Shown here one piece after another: positions 9,490 through 16,774 of a DNA stretch of 37,273 nucleotides. This DNA comes from Psychromicrobium xiongbiense. GTDB taxonomy: Bacteria; Actinomycetota; Actinomycetes; Actinomycetales; Micrococcaceae. The stretch lies in NCBI RefSeq assembly GCF_030271165.1, contig NZ_JASSZH010000047.1, positions 1 through 37,273 on the forward strand, in the 5' to 3' direction. Both the position numbers and the translations under genes were made by a program. The first letter of the stretch is position 1, and each line of letters starts with the position of its first letter. The notes under the pieces are model-generated. The model was not told the DNA's origin and searched no databases. It saw nothing but the letters and a program-made list of their open reading frames with translations.

Positions 9490-10482
9490 TTACGGCCTGT
9501 CCTCTGCTTCCTGGATGCGCCGCCGGGCGGTGGTGGCGTACTCGGGGTTGAGTTCGATGCCGAGCCAGTCGCGCTTATGTGTCATCGCGGCTACGGCGGT
9601 GGTGCCGCTGCCGATGAACGGATCCAGTACCAAACCGGGTTCGTGCCCGTCCTGATGGGTGCAGGATGGTTCCAGAGCCAGCCGGATGGCGGTCGCGCCG
9701 AGTCGGCGCAGTGGCCGTCGCCAAGGTGCCCGGCAGGTAGTGCAGCGTTTCTCGGGGCAGCCAGCTTGGATGGCTCGCTCAGCCAGGGGTTTCGGGAAGG
9801 TGGCGTGATGGCCGCCGTAGCCCCTGGCCGTGGGCATCATCCACACATCGCCGGGGTTTCTTCCGAGTGGATGCCCAGGGATTCCGGCTGCGCGAAGCCT
9901 TTGGAGTCCTCCGATAGACGAGCTGTTGGATCCCCGCCAGGCTGGCTTGTTCGGGCCGCGACTGCGTGGTTTTGGTGGTTTGCCGGGGCGGGTGGTGTGT
10001 GGGATGCGGATGGCGTCGAGGTCGAAGAAATAGCGGGGCTGTTTGGCGAAGACGTAGATGACTTCGTGCGCGGCCGTGAGCCGGTCGGTTGTACTGGATG
10101 GCATCGGGTTGGGTTTCGCCCAGATGATCTTGTTCCGCAGTAGCCAGCCGTCCGCCGTTATCGCCAGCGCCACCCGTTCCGGTGCCAGCAGCAGGCTCTT
10201 CGCCGGGGCACCTTGGCTCCGGTGAGTGGAGTAGCTGTCGCCCAGGTTGAGCCAGAGTGTGCCGGTCGGGACAAGCACTCGGCGAATCTCGCGGACAACG
10301 GCGTGCAACTGTTCTACCCACTGCCCGATGTCTGGTTCGAGGCCGAGTTGGCCGGTGGTGCCGTAGTCCCTCAATTGGTAGTAGGGCGGGCTGGTTAGGC
10401 ACATGTCCATGGTGCTGTCCGGGAGGGTTTGGAGGGTGGCGAGGGCGTCGCCGGTAAGGATCTGATTCCGGTATTCAGGCAT
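9490..10482 (-). CDS. Orphan DNA methyltransferase (SPPY class)
   Basis: 330-residue beta-class amino-methyltransferase. The catalytic motif TSPPY is at residues 30-34 and the AdoMet-binding motif DPFIGSGTT is near residue 290, followed by GIELNPEY. SPPY is commonest in N4-cytosine enzymes, but N6-adenine activity cannot be excluded. A Cys/His cluster (CPEKRCTTC and later CTH) in the second half may bind zinc. No restriction endonuclease gene is next to it, so it is probably an orphan enzyme that marks or protects the element. GGAGG precedes the ATG, and the start overlaps the replication-relaxation stop by 8 nt. Confidence 0.88.
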   Translation of the reverse strand: MPEYRNQILTGDALATLQTLPDSTMDMCLTSPPYYQLRDYGTTGQLGLEPDIGQWVEQLHAVVREIRRVLVPTGTLWLNLGDSYSTHRSQGAPAKSLLLAPERVALAITADGWLLRNKIIWAKPNPMPSSTTDRLTAAHEVIYVFAKQPRYFFDLDAIRIPHTTRPGKPPKPRSRGPNKPAWRGSNSSSIGGLQRLRAAGIPGHPLGRNPGDVWMMPTARGYGGHHATFPKPLAERAIQAGCPEKRCTTCRAPWRRPLRRLGATAIRLALEPSCTHQDGHEPGLVLDPFIGSGTTAVAAMTHKRDWLGIELNPEYATTARRRIQEAEDRP

Positions 10483-11443
10483 TGCGTACCTCCTCGAAGA
10501 TCTCGTTCGATGCCGCGTTCAGGGGCACAATCCGGTACGCCCTGGCCATGATCTTCGGGTGTTGTTCCATGGCCCTGGCGAGGGCATGGCGGCGTTTCTG
10601 GGCGGTTTCCGGGCGTCTGGCGGTCATGGCCCAGACGATGATCGGGAACCCGCCAAATCGGCGTTGTTCTTCGCCGGATCGGCGGTACTCCTCGTACACC
10701 AGGCATTTGCCAATGAGGGTCGGGATGCTCTCGGAGCCCATGTCGACCTCAATAAAGAACGTGGCGATGTCCTCTGCAGCCTGGGTGGCGGCGAGTTCGG
10801 CGTACAGGTCGGGTCTGATCGCCTGCCTGGCACCGAGCAGATCAGTAAATGAACGGGGCTGTTCCGGTGCGAGGGTCACGACCTCGCCGCCCCGTTTCCG
10901 GGCATACTCGTGAAGCGCAGCGGCAACACCAGTAATGCCGAGGGTGTGCTCGAGGAACCGGGTCGATGGATCACCCAAGCGACGGCGGGCACGAGTCGGG
11001 TGGTCTTCGCGCAGGAGTCGATCACCAACCGGGCCAAGGTGGTAAACGAGCCCGTCAGAGCCTGCCCGGACGCCACCGATACGCTGCTCGAGCACGTCGA
11101 GGATGCGGTGTTCGCGCAGCCGTGCCAGCACCCGTCTGGATGTTCGTGCTGCTGATGCAGGACTGGCATGATCGGCGAAGTGGAGCTTCACGAGGTGTGC
11201 CCCGGTGGCAAAGCGGTAGGCGTCGACGCTCGCCATGATCGTCAAATCCCTGGAACTGAGTGTGGCATTGACGGCACGGAGCTGGTCCTGGCTGACACGT
11301 GTACTGGATGTAGGTGTGGGAACCGTGAGGGTTCCCTTTTTCGTCTCCCGTGATCCGCCTCCTTTGCCCCTGACATGCGATGATGCGGCCATCGACTCAA
11401 GCGCGGGCGGATAGCCGGACGGTAGACGGAATGGCTCACTCAT
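10475..11443 (-). CDS. Replication-relaxation family protein
   Basis: 322-residue protein of the family found in actinobacterial plasmids and mobile elements. A winged-helix-like part (TLSSRDLTIMASVDAYRFAT and following basic helix, about residues 60-130) precedes an alpha/beta part. That part has a PD-(D/E)XK-like look: IRPDLYAELA, then FFIEVDMGSESIPTLIGKCL. In this family the protein is thought to act with DNA at initiation of replication or transfer; its activity is not established. The ATG overlaps the stop of the transfer ATPase gene (ATGA), so the two are coupled. It may replace the missing relaxase in this element, which is inference. Confidence 0.75.
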   Translation of the reverse strand: MSEPFRLPSGYPPALESMAASSHVRGKGGGSRETKKGTLTVPTPTSSTRVSQDQLRAVNATLSSRDLTIMASVDAYRFATGAHLVKLHFADHASPASAARTSRRVLARLREHRILDVLEQRIGGVRAGSDGLVYHLGPVGDRLLREDHPTRARRRLGDPSTRFLEHTLGITGVAAALHEYARKRGGEVVTLAPEQPRSFTDLLGARQAIRPDLYAELAATQAAEDIATFFIEVDMGSESIPTLIGKCLVYEEYRRSGEEQRRFGGFPIIVWAMTARRPETAQKRRHALARAMEQHPKIMARAYRIVPLNAASNEIFEEVRNA

Positions 11444-13614
11444 GAGGCGCTCCGACGGCGACGATTCCCACCGGTTGGCATGTCGGGTTCAGCCAGAACA
11501 GTCGTGTGGAAGCCTGCCTCGATCTCCGCCACCGGGACCCCAAAGCGGGTGCGGCTGGCGCGGCGGATACTGGCCGGGTTGGAGGTGCGCGCCGGGATAT
11601 CGGCTGTCCTTCCGGAGGCCCACTCCGTCGCCATGCCGTCTCTGACGAGTTGGGTGTAGATGTGCCGGGCTGGCAGCGCCATGAAATCCTCCGGCTCCAG
11701 CCCGGGCGCCATCTCGGAGGCGGCTTCGGCGTCTCGCTTGGTGAGCTGGAAGAACACACGGCTCCGCGCATTTGCCTCAAAAGCGGCGCGCATCGGAGCG
11801 GGTAGTTGCTCCAAATACTGGTGTGCCAAATGGAAGGATGCGCCGAGGCTGCGCGAAAGCGCTAACGCGTCGCCGAGGTCCATGGGCAGTCGCAAGTACT
11901 CCTGCACCTCGTCCAGCACGAAAGTTACCGGGTGGCGGTCCTTCGGCGGAATGACCGTCCGCTCCTGCAGAGCAGCCCAAGCATCGGCAACTACCAGTGC
12001 CCCGAGCAGCTGAGCGGCCTCCGGGCCAAGGACGCCCTTCTGGAGCGGCACCAACAACACCTTCTTTTCCTGCAGCACTTGCCGCAGGTTGAACCGGGGT
12101 TTCACCTGGCCGAGAACATAGCGCAACTGGTGCCTGAGGAGGGGCCGGAGCTTGTTCGAAATCGGCGCGATAATGGTGGCGGCAGATTCAGGTGACAGGC
12201 TGTCGAACCAGTGCCAGAACGGTCCGGCCACCAGTGGATCGGCGGCCGCAACCGGACGGGTGATCCGATCCCGAAATGCCCGGTTGGTGAGCAGGAACGG
12301 CAGCTGCGCCAAGGTACCCCCACCGCTGCTGGCGAGGGCGAAAAGAGCGTTACGCAGAATGTCCGAGCTGCGTGGGCCGAGCTCACCGCCGTAGAGCCCC
12401 TGGAAGACACTGAACAGTTGGTCGGCAACCAGCGCCGGGCTCCGTCCGTGGAGCTGAAGCGGATTCAGCCCAACAACCGCCTCCTCATCTAGAGCGTCGA
12501 GCACGACGATGTCTCCCTTTCGGTGGTTCGGGATGTGGTGCAGCAGGTCCTGGATCAGGTCCTTAGGCTCGACCACGACGATGCCGCGCCCTGCCTCTAG
12601 ATCCTGAATGAGCAGGTTCAGCAGGAGTGATGACTTCCCCACGCCGGTAGGTCCCATGGTCCAGAAGTGGCGGGTGCTGTCCTCTATGGAGAGGCCGAGG
12701 GGTTGGCCTTCGGTACCGGGCGCGGTCGAGAGTGCGACCACCCGGTCACTCGGACGTGCGGTGAAGGACGGGCGGATCTGGCGGGGATGTTTTGGTGGCT
12801 GCCCCGGGTAGATGCTGTCTTTCTCGGTCATTGGCCAGGCGCTGAGTCGGCCGATCTCGGATACGGTCAGGTGTTGGCCAAGCGGGAGCAGCAGCGGCCA
12901 AGTGTTTGATGGTCGGTTGATCCAATCGACGTGTTCGGGACGGAAATGCAGCCGCATCCCCGGAGCACTTAGGCCGCGGAGGGCGTTGACGAGCCCCCGG
13001 GTCAGGGTGTGGGCACGCTCATCGGTGGCATTGGCCCCGATCCGCACCAGCGCCGTGAATCCGCCGTCGGCGCGTTTACTGGTGATCTGGCGGCGAACGT
13101 CCGCCCTGCGTTCTCGCATCGCGCCCGTCGTCAGCAGGCTGCCCAGGGGCTGGTTGACTTCCGGGATCTCCGATGGGGTCAACCGGGACGGCACACGTGG
13201 CCCGAGCACCAGTTGCACGACCAGGCTTTCCTTGCCTGTCACAGCGGTGAGAGCGTTCAGGATGGTGCGGGTGGTGCCGTCGCTGTCTGCGGACTGCAGG
13301 GGCTGAGCGGCGGGGTGAAACGTTACCCGACCGGCGCTGGATGCCAGGGTGCGGGGTGCGTCGTGATCGACGACGATGGCGCCGGTGACGAGTTTTTCGA
13401 CCTCGCGGCGGACAGTTGACTGGAAACGGCGCTGGCAGCCGATGAGATAGGCGATCCCGTCACGGTGAGCGCGGGCTTCCAGGATGAGCAGCGGGGCGTG
13501 AACCTGTGCGGCCCAGGCCCGGAGGAGTCGGATGATGTGGAGATCTTCGAGCGGCTGCGGCCAATGGATGCGCTGCCAGACCAGACGTGCCTGGTGGTGA
13601 GTTTGCTTAGTCAC
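11440..13614 (-). CDS. HerA/TraG-like transfer (coupling) ATPase
   Basis: 724-residue ATPase of the type IV coupling/HerA class, the likely DNA pump of the element. Walker A is GPTGVGKSS (about residue 320), Walker B VTFVLDEVQEYL (about 565). AHQYLEQLP and RVFFQLTKRDAEAASEM are typical sensor segments of the class. No obvious membrane helices precede the ATPase; the N-terminal 300 residues are a mixed domain with a GLxAPGMRLHF segment. GTG 13614 is chosen over the upstream ATG because GAGGAG lies 7 nt before it and it overlaps the end of the preceding gene, giving tight coupling. Confidence 0.83.
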   Translation of the reverse strand: MTKQTHHQARLVWQRIHWPQPLEDLHIIRLLRAWAAQVHAPLLILEARAHRDGIAYLIGCQRRFQSTVRREVEKLVTGAIVVDHDAPRTLASSAGRVTFHPAAQPLQSADSDGTTRTILNALTAVTGKESLVVQLVLGPRVPSRLTPSEIPEVNQPLGSLLTTGAMRERRADVRRQITSKRADGGFTALVRIGANATDERAHTLTRGLVNALRGLSAPGMRLHFRPEHVDWINRPSNTWPLLLPLGQHLTVSEIGRLSAWPMTEKDSIYPGQPPKHPRQIRPSFTARPSDRVVALSTAPGTEGQPLGLSIEDSTRHFWTMGPTGVGKSSLLLNLLIQDLEAGRGIVVVEPKDLIQDLLHHIPNHRKGDIVVLDALDEEAVVGLNPLQLHGRSPALVADQLFSVFQGLYGGELGPRSSDILRNALFALASSGGGTLAQLPFLLTNRAFRDRITRPVAAADPLVAGPFWHWFDSLSPESAATIIAPISNKLRPLLRHQLRYVLGQVKPRFNLRQVLQEKKVLLVPLQKGVLGPEAAQLLGALVVADAWAALQERTVIPPKDRHPVTFVLDEVQEYLRLPMDLGDALALSRSLGASFHLAHQYLEQLPAPMRAAFEANARSRVFFQLTKRDAEAASEMAPGLEPEDFMALPARHIYTQLVRDGMATEWASGRTADIPARTSNPASIRRASRTRFGVPVAEIEAGFHTTVLAEPDMPTGGNRRRRSAS

Positions 13615-13828
13615 GAGGCGGCTCCTCGCCCAGTGACGGCGCAGGGGCGCTGTTCTGGTGCTGAGCCTGGGCGTCGCGTTCGGCTTCGGCTTGTGCCAGG
13701 GCGATGGCGGCACGGGCGAGCTTGCGCAGGTCCGGACGTTCGCGTGCCACGCCGGTGACAATGATCGGACGCTTCGGCTTCATCTGGCGGCGAGGCCGTG
13801 AGCTGCGAGACGTGCGTGAGTTGGTCAT
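13607..13828 (-). CDS. Small basic hypothetical protein before transfer ATPase
   Basis: 73 residues. The N-terminus is rich in Arg/Ser (TSRSSRPRRQMKPKRP), followed by an Ala/Glu helix and a Pro-rich tail. This gives nucleic-acid-binding potential, but no family is recognised. It is the first gene after the operator-bearing promoter at 13.9 kb and overlaps the transfer ATPase start by 8 nt. GGAGGG lies 11 nt before the chosen ATG. Confidence 0.6.
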   Translation of the reverse strand: MTNSRTSRSSRPRRQMKPKRPIIVTGVARERPDLRKLARAAIALAQAEAERDAQAQHQNSAPAPSLGEEPPRD

Positions 13829-13883
13829 GATGGGGTTTCCCTCCTTTCCTGCCGGTGGTGCGGCGTACATGTTGGTGTTTGCC

Positions 13884-13899
13884 TTTGCGTGAGCGCAAA
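13884..13899. promoter_or_regulatory. Operator site 2, TTTGCG-TGAG-CGCAAA
   Basis: Perfect 6-4-6 dyad (extended to 8-bp arms CCTTTGCG/CGCAAAGG), placed just downstream of the minus-strand -10 box. Same pattern as sites at 13919-13934 and 8329-8344. Confidence 0.7.
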
Positions 13900-13911
13900 G
13901 GTCTGCGCCTT

Positions 13912-13940
13912 ACTATGATTTGCGCTGGCGCAAAAATCAA
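13912..13940 (-). promoter_or_regulatory. Putative promoter of transfer genes
   Basis: Minus-strand TTGATT (13940-13935), 17-bp spacer and CATAGT (13917-13912). It would drive the small basic protein, transfer ATPase, replication-relaxation and methyltransferase genes. It is embedded between two copies of the shared operator. Confidence 0.5.
13919..13934. promoter_or_regulatory. Operator site 3, TTTGCG-CTGG-CGCAAA
   Basis: Perfect 6-4-6 dyad located in the spacer between the putative -35 and -10 boxes of the minus-strand transfer promoter. Its centre is 35 bp from that of site 2. A repressor bound here would exclude RNA polymerase. Confidence 0.7.
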
Positions 13941-13979
13941 TGAGAAATGCACAAACCACAACACCGGCAGGAACTGGTT

Positions 13980-13999
13980 GTCTCCCGTCTACGGGAGAC
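13980..13999. repeat. Inverted repeat GTCTCCCG-TCTA-CGGGAGAC
   Basis: Perfect 8-bp arms with a 4-nt loop, 39 nt after the stop of the small membrane protein gene on the minus strand. No T-run follows. It may be a weak terminator separating the two transcription units or another regulator site. Confidence 0.55.
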
Positions 14000-14037
14000 G
14001 GGACTTGAGGCCGAGGACGCCGGAAAGACGCCCCGGA

Positions 14038-14238
14038 TTAGAAGAAACGGTCGCGCAGGAACCGGGACAGGATCCAGCCAGCCCAAACCAGGGCGATGAG
14101 GCCGACCCCGATGATGATGAACGGCAGGATCGACTGCACGACCTGCACCGCGCACCACAGCGCGACGGCGCCGACCAGTAGTGACAGGCACAAGCCGATG
14201 AGGCGGTCGAACAGTGACTTTGGGGACTGTTCGCTCAC
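14038..14238 (-). CDS. Small two-helix membrane protein
   Basis: 66 residues with two hydrophobic segments: about 12-35 (LIGLCLSLLVGAVALWCAVQ) and 38-58 (LPFIIIGVGLIALVWAGWIL), and a basic C-terminus. Probably an inner-membrane component of the transfer apparatus, judged only from location. Its start overlaps the stop of the upstream gene by 4 nt. Confidence 0.65.
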   Translation of the reverse strand: MSEQSPKSLFDRLIGLCLSLLVGAVALWCAVQVVQSILPFIIIGVGLIALVWAGWILSRFLRDRFF

Positions 14239-15017
14239 GAGTCGTGCCCTGCCACCAGGAGCGCCAGCGGGGCGCTGGGCGTCGGTGCCACCGGTTCGGT
14301 TGCAGTTTCCGTCTGGCCGTGGCGTTCGCGCTCCAGCAAGATCGCGTCCGCAATCCCGAAGACGAGGCAGTCGAGATCGAACTGGCGCTGGTTGGTCGCG
14401 AACTTGCCGCTGGCAGCGTAGAGGAGGGTCTGGCCGACCAGGTCTGCCTCGATAAGGCGGACTGCCAAGGGGCTCAGCCCGGCGAGTTCGGTGGTGGCGA
14501 CGTGGCAGAGGCCGAGTTCGAGCTCGTCCTCGGTCCGGAAGCTCAACCCCTGGCGGACGTGGGAGACATCGTGGACGAACCGCAAGGCCACGTTCGCCTC
14601 CAGGCTGGCCAGGATGGCAGTCTCCAAATGCTCATTGGACACGGCCAGGGCCTCACCGGTAGACGCACAATGCTCGTACGCGGCCTTCAGGGTCGTGAAA
14701 GTCGCCGGGGACGACGGCGTGCCGTACCAGCCGAAACCGACCAGACGGGCGGCGGCTTCTGCCTCAGCCAGGAAGTGATCGGTCAGCTCCCGACACGCGG
14801 CGTCGATCTGCGGTTCGGTCGGATGCATGGGATCGGCAACCCCGATACCCAGCCGGTAGGCGTTCTTCCCAAAGACCGGGACACGAACACGAGGACACGG
14901 CGTCGCCTGGCAGCGCGAGCGGCTGCGACGACGCGGACGACCGGAAGTCGTCGGGACACCAGCCCCGGCAACAGTGCTGGCATCGGTGATCTGGGGATTC
15001 AGGGAGATGGTGGACAT
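14235..15017 (-). CDS. Hypothetical protein of the mobile element
   Basis: 260 residues from ATG 15017 (the frame is open to 15149). A disordered Arg/Ser/Pro-rich start is followed by a mainly helical domain. Visible segments are FGKNAYRLGIGVADPMHPTE, RFVHDVSHVRQGLSF and a C-terminal FGIADAILLERERHG. I do not recognise the family. The His-Asp-x-x-x-His-Val cluster could be functional but is not diagnostic. It is coupled to the downstream membrane protein and is probably part of the transfer module. Confidence 0.6.
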   Translation of the reverse strand: MSTISLNPQITDASTVAGAGVPTTSGRPRRRSRSRCQATPCPRVRVPVFGKNAYRLGIGVADPMHPTEPQIDAACRELTDHFLAEAEAAARLVGFGWYGTPSSPATFTTLKAAYEHCASTGEALAVSNEHLETAILASLEANVALRFVHDVSHVRQGLSFRTEDELELGLCHVATTELAGLSPLAVRLIEADLVGQTLLYAASGKFATNQRQFDLDCLVFGIADAILLERERHGQTETATEPVAPTPSAPLALLVAGHDS

Positions 15018-15118
15018 GATGAGTTGCTCACTTTCAATGCAGGAAACAAGCAGAAATTGAGTGCAGTCGACCCATGGAGGGGCCAAAGGATGGGAGATGT
15101 GGGCGGGAGGGTCTGCGA

Positions 15119-15178
15119 CTGGCCGTTCGGCCAGGAGTCCACTCACCACGCCCGATGGGAGTTGGGCTGGTGCAGCCC
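15119..15178. repeat. Two short hairpins in intergenic leader
   Basis: CTGGCCG-TT-CGGCCAG at 15119-15134 and GGGCTG-GTG-CAGCCC at 15164-15178 are perfect stems in the 165-nt gap between two minus-strand genes. The second begins 5 nt after the upstream stop codon and may act as a terminator or mRNA stabiliser. Nothing else is recognisable in this gap. Confidence 0.5.
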
Positions 15179-15182
15179 GGGG

Positions 15183-15443
15183 TTAGCGCTCGGGCCGGTT
15201 GTTGAGCCGGATGGCTTCGTTCATCATGCGCTGACGGGTCGCGAATGCCTGGGCGTCGAGCATGGCTTTGGTCTTCAGGGTGCGCTCCATGAGGCGGAGG
15301 CGTTCCTGGTGGGCGATGAATGCGCGCCGGCGCTGGGTGGCCTGACGCGTCCGGTAGGCGCGCTGCGCCCACCCAACCAGCAAGACGATGCCAAAGACCA
15401 GCATCACCATGCTGAAGATGATCAGGGCAATGAGATCTTCCAT
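15183..15443 (-). CDS. Small single-pass membrane protein
   Basis: 86 residues. One N-terminal transmembrane helix (about 4-26, LIALIIFSMVMLVFGIVLLV) is followed by a highly basic cytoplasmic helix with repeated Arg/Gln. The architecture resembles small membrane subunits of transfer systems, but the sequence is not recognised. Confidence 0.65.
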   Translation of the reverse strand: MEDLIALIIFSMVMLVFGIVLLVGWAQRAYRTRQATQRRRAFIAHQERLRLMERTLKTKAMLDAQAFATRQRMMNEAIRLNNRPER

Positions 15444-15457
15444 GATCTACGGCCTGC

Positions 15458-15784
15458 CTAGCCGTGCCGGGCGACGGCCTGGGCCGCACCGATGGCATAG
15501 CCCTGAAGGATCGGCTCGATGAGCGAGGCCGCAGCCGGAGTCATCCGAACAATCTGCTCGGCCTGGCCGACCAGCATGCCCACGTTCGACATGGCCGAGG
15601 CCGCCAGGAACGCCCGGCTCTGATCCTGAAGCACAGCAATCTCCGTCCGAGCGAGGAGAAGCTCCGTTTCCTTCTTGGCCTGCTTGGCGACCGCAGAGGA
15701 GCGGCCACCAAACAACCCGCCGCTACCGCTACCCTGAGCGGCGTTCAATGCGCCCCCAAGAATGGGGTTCAAGTCTGATGCCAT
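15458..15784 (-). CDS. Small hypothetical protein, Ala/Gln-rich
   Basis: 108 residues from ATG 15784 (frame open to 15880). A Gly-rich segment (GSGSGGLFGGRSS) is followed by long amphipathic helices (KKETELLLARTEIAVLQDQS). No family is recognised. It sits 14 nt before the membrane protein gene, in the same operon. Confidence 0.6.
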   Translation of the reverse strand: MASDLNPILGGALNAAQGSGSGGLFGGRSSAVAKQAKKETELLLARTEIAVLQDQSRAFLAASAMSNVGMLVGQAEQIVRMTPAAASLIEPILQGYAIGAAQAVARHG

Positions 15785-15907
15785 GATGATGACTTTCTTT
15801 AGTGGGGATGGGCTCCTGGTGGTGGCGAGATTCACGACCACCAGGAACCGTCGGGGTTGAGAGGAGCGCGCCAGGCCCACCGGGTGCGGGCCTGGCGCGG
15901 TGGGTGT

Positions 15908-16141
15908 CTATCCGGAAAGCGGAGACGCGGTCTGAAACTCAGCGGCCACCTGTTCTTCGAACATGGCAAGCAGCCGGGCGTCGATGACGGCATTGACGGC
16001 CTCATTGAAGCGGCTGTCGACGGGATCGAAGGTGGGATCGGGACCGTAGGTGGAGGGCAGTACAGTCTCGTCTCCGTCGATCTCGCGCCCTGATCGAGCA
16101 ATCGGGCGGGATTGAAGGCGTGGGTGCGATTGATTGCTCAT
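15908..16141 (-). CDS. Small hypothetical protein, first gene of the element operon
   Basis: 77 residues; ATG 16141 is preceded by AGGAG with good spacing (frame open to 16174). The protein is acidic in its second half (PTFDPVDSRFNEAVNAVIDA) and has no recognised domain. It lies directly below the palindrome cluster at 16.16-16.25 kb and may be the first gene under its control. Confidence 0.6.
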   Translation of the reverse strand: MSNQSHPRLQSRPIARSGREIDGDETVLPSTYGPDPTFDPVDSRFNEAVNAVIDARLLAMFEEQVAAEFQTASPLSG

Positions 16142-16159
16142 GTGGACTCCTTGTTCGTG

Positions 16160-16247
16160 CCGCTGATGTATCAATCGTCAGGCTGGGGACGAAGAATGGT
16201 GCCGCTGACATACAGCGGACAGGGTCGCTGACATGTCAGCGACCCTG
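16160..16247. promoter_or_regulatory. Cluster of related palindromes (CGCTGACAT boxes)
   Basis: Three related boxes occur: a half site CCGCTGATGTAT at 16160-16171; CCGCTG-ACATA-CAGCGG at 16202-16218; and a perfect 28-bp palindrome at 16220-16247 centred on GCTGACATGTCAGC. All share CGCTGA(C/T)(A/G)T. They lie between the minus-strand element operon and the plus-strand Nudix gene. This suits an operator array for a divergent promoter or an origin-like binding region. The sequence differs from the TTTGCG operators, so a second regulator is implied. Confidence 0.75.
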
Positions 16248-16282
16248 AGCAATTTAGACCAACAAATGGTAATATGAGATAT

Positions 16283-16774
16283 ATGGAGAGTCGAATTAGC
16301 ATTTCAGGGAATTCGCATGAGATTAATCTCATCTGCTCTGGATATCTCGTCGAGGAAAACAAAGTCCTACTTGTTCATCACAACGGTTTCGATAAATGGG
16401 TTCCACCGGGAGGACACCTTGAGCCCGGCGAAACTTTCGATCAGGCAGCCGTACGTGAATTCAAGGAGGAAACAGGAATTGACGTGGAAGTTGTCAGCGC
16501 AGGCGAGCTAGAGCTGGATCCTGACGCTAACGCTTCACCACTGCCAGTGCCTTTCTACGTAGACCTCGAACGCGAAGGATTCACCATACCCGCTCTCGTG
16601 CAGTTCTATTTTGTTAGGCGCGTCGGACCAGTGCGAGAAATAAGTGTTCAATTGTCGGAAATCCATGCCGCACAATTCTTTTCCGCGGAAGGGATCGAAG
16701 AGCTCAGGACGTTCGAACAAGTACGCCAGCTTTGCCGATACGCCCTTAGTCGTCACCCCGACGTCAATCGATAA
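16283..16774 (+). CDS. Nudix hydrolase
   Basis: 163-residue hydrolase of nucleoside diphosphates linked to X. The full Nudix box G-x5-E-x7-REFxEExGI is visible at residues 44-66 (GHLEPGE then REFKEETGI), which supplies the Mg-binding Glu residues. The substrate is not predictable. ATGs occur at 16274 and 16283 with no Shine-Dalgarno; TAATAT at 16270-16275 could be a -10 box that makes 16283 the 5' end of a leaderless message. The 3' end overlaps the convergent toroid gene by 22 nt. Base composition is more A/T-rich than in the element genes to the left. Confidence 0.87.
   Translation: MESRISISGNSHEINLICSGYLVEENKVLLVHHNGFDKWVPPGGHLEPGETFDQAAVREFKEETGIDVEVVSAGELELDPDANASPLPVPFYVDLEREGFTIPALVQFYFVRRVGPVREISVQLSEIHAAQFFSAEGIEELRTFEQVRQLCRYALSRHPDVNR

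Noticed and set aside
9025..10143. 372-codon plus-strand frame over the methyltransferase
   Set aside because: Mirror of a gene with clear SPPY and DPFxGSG motifs on the minus strand.
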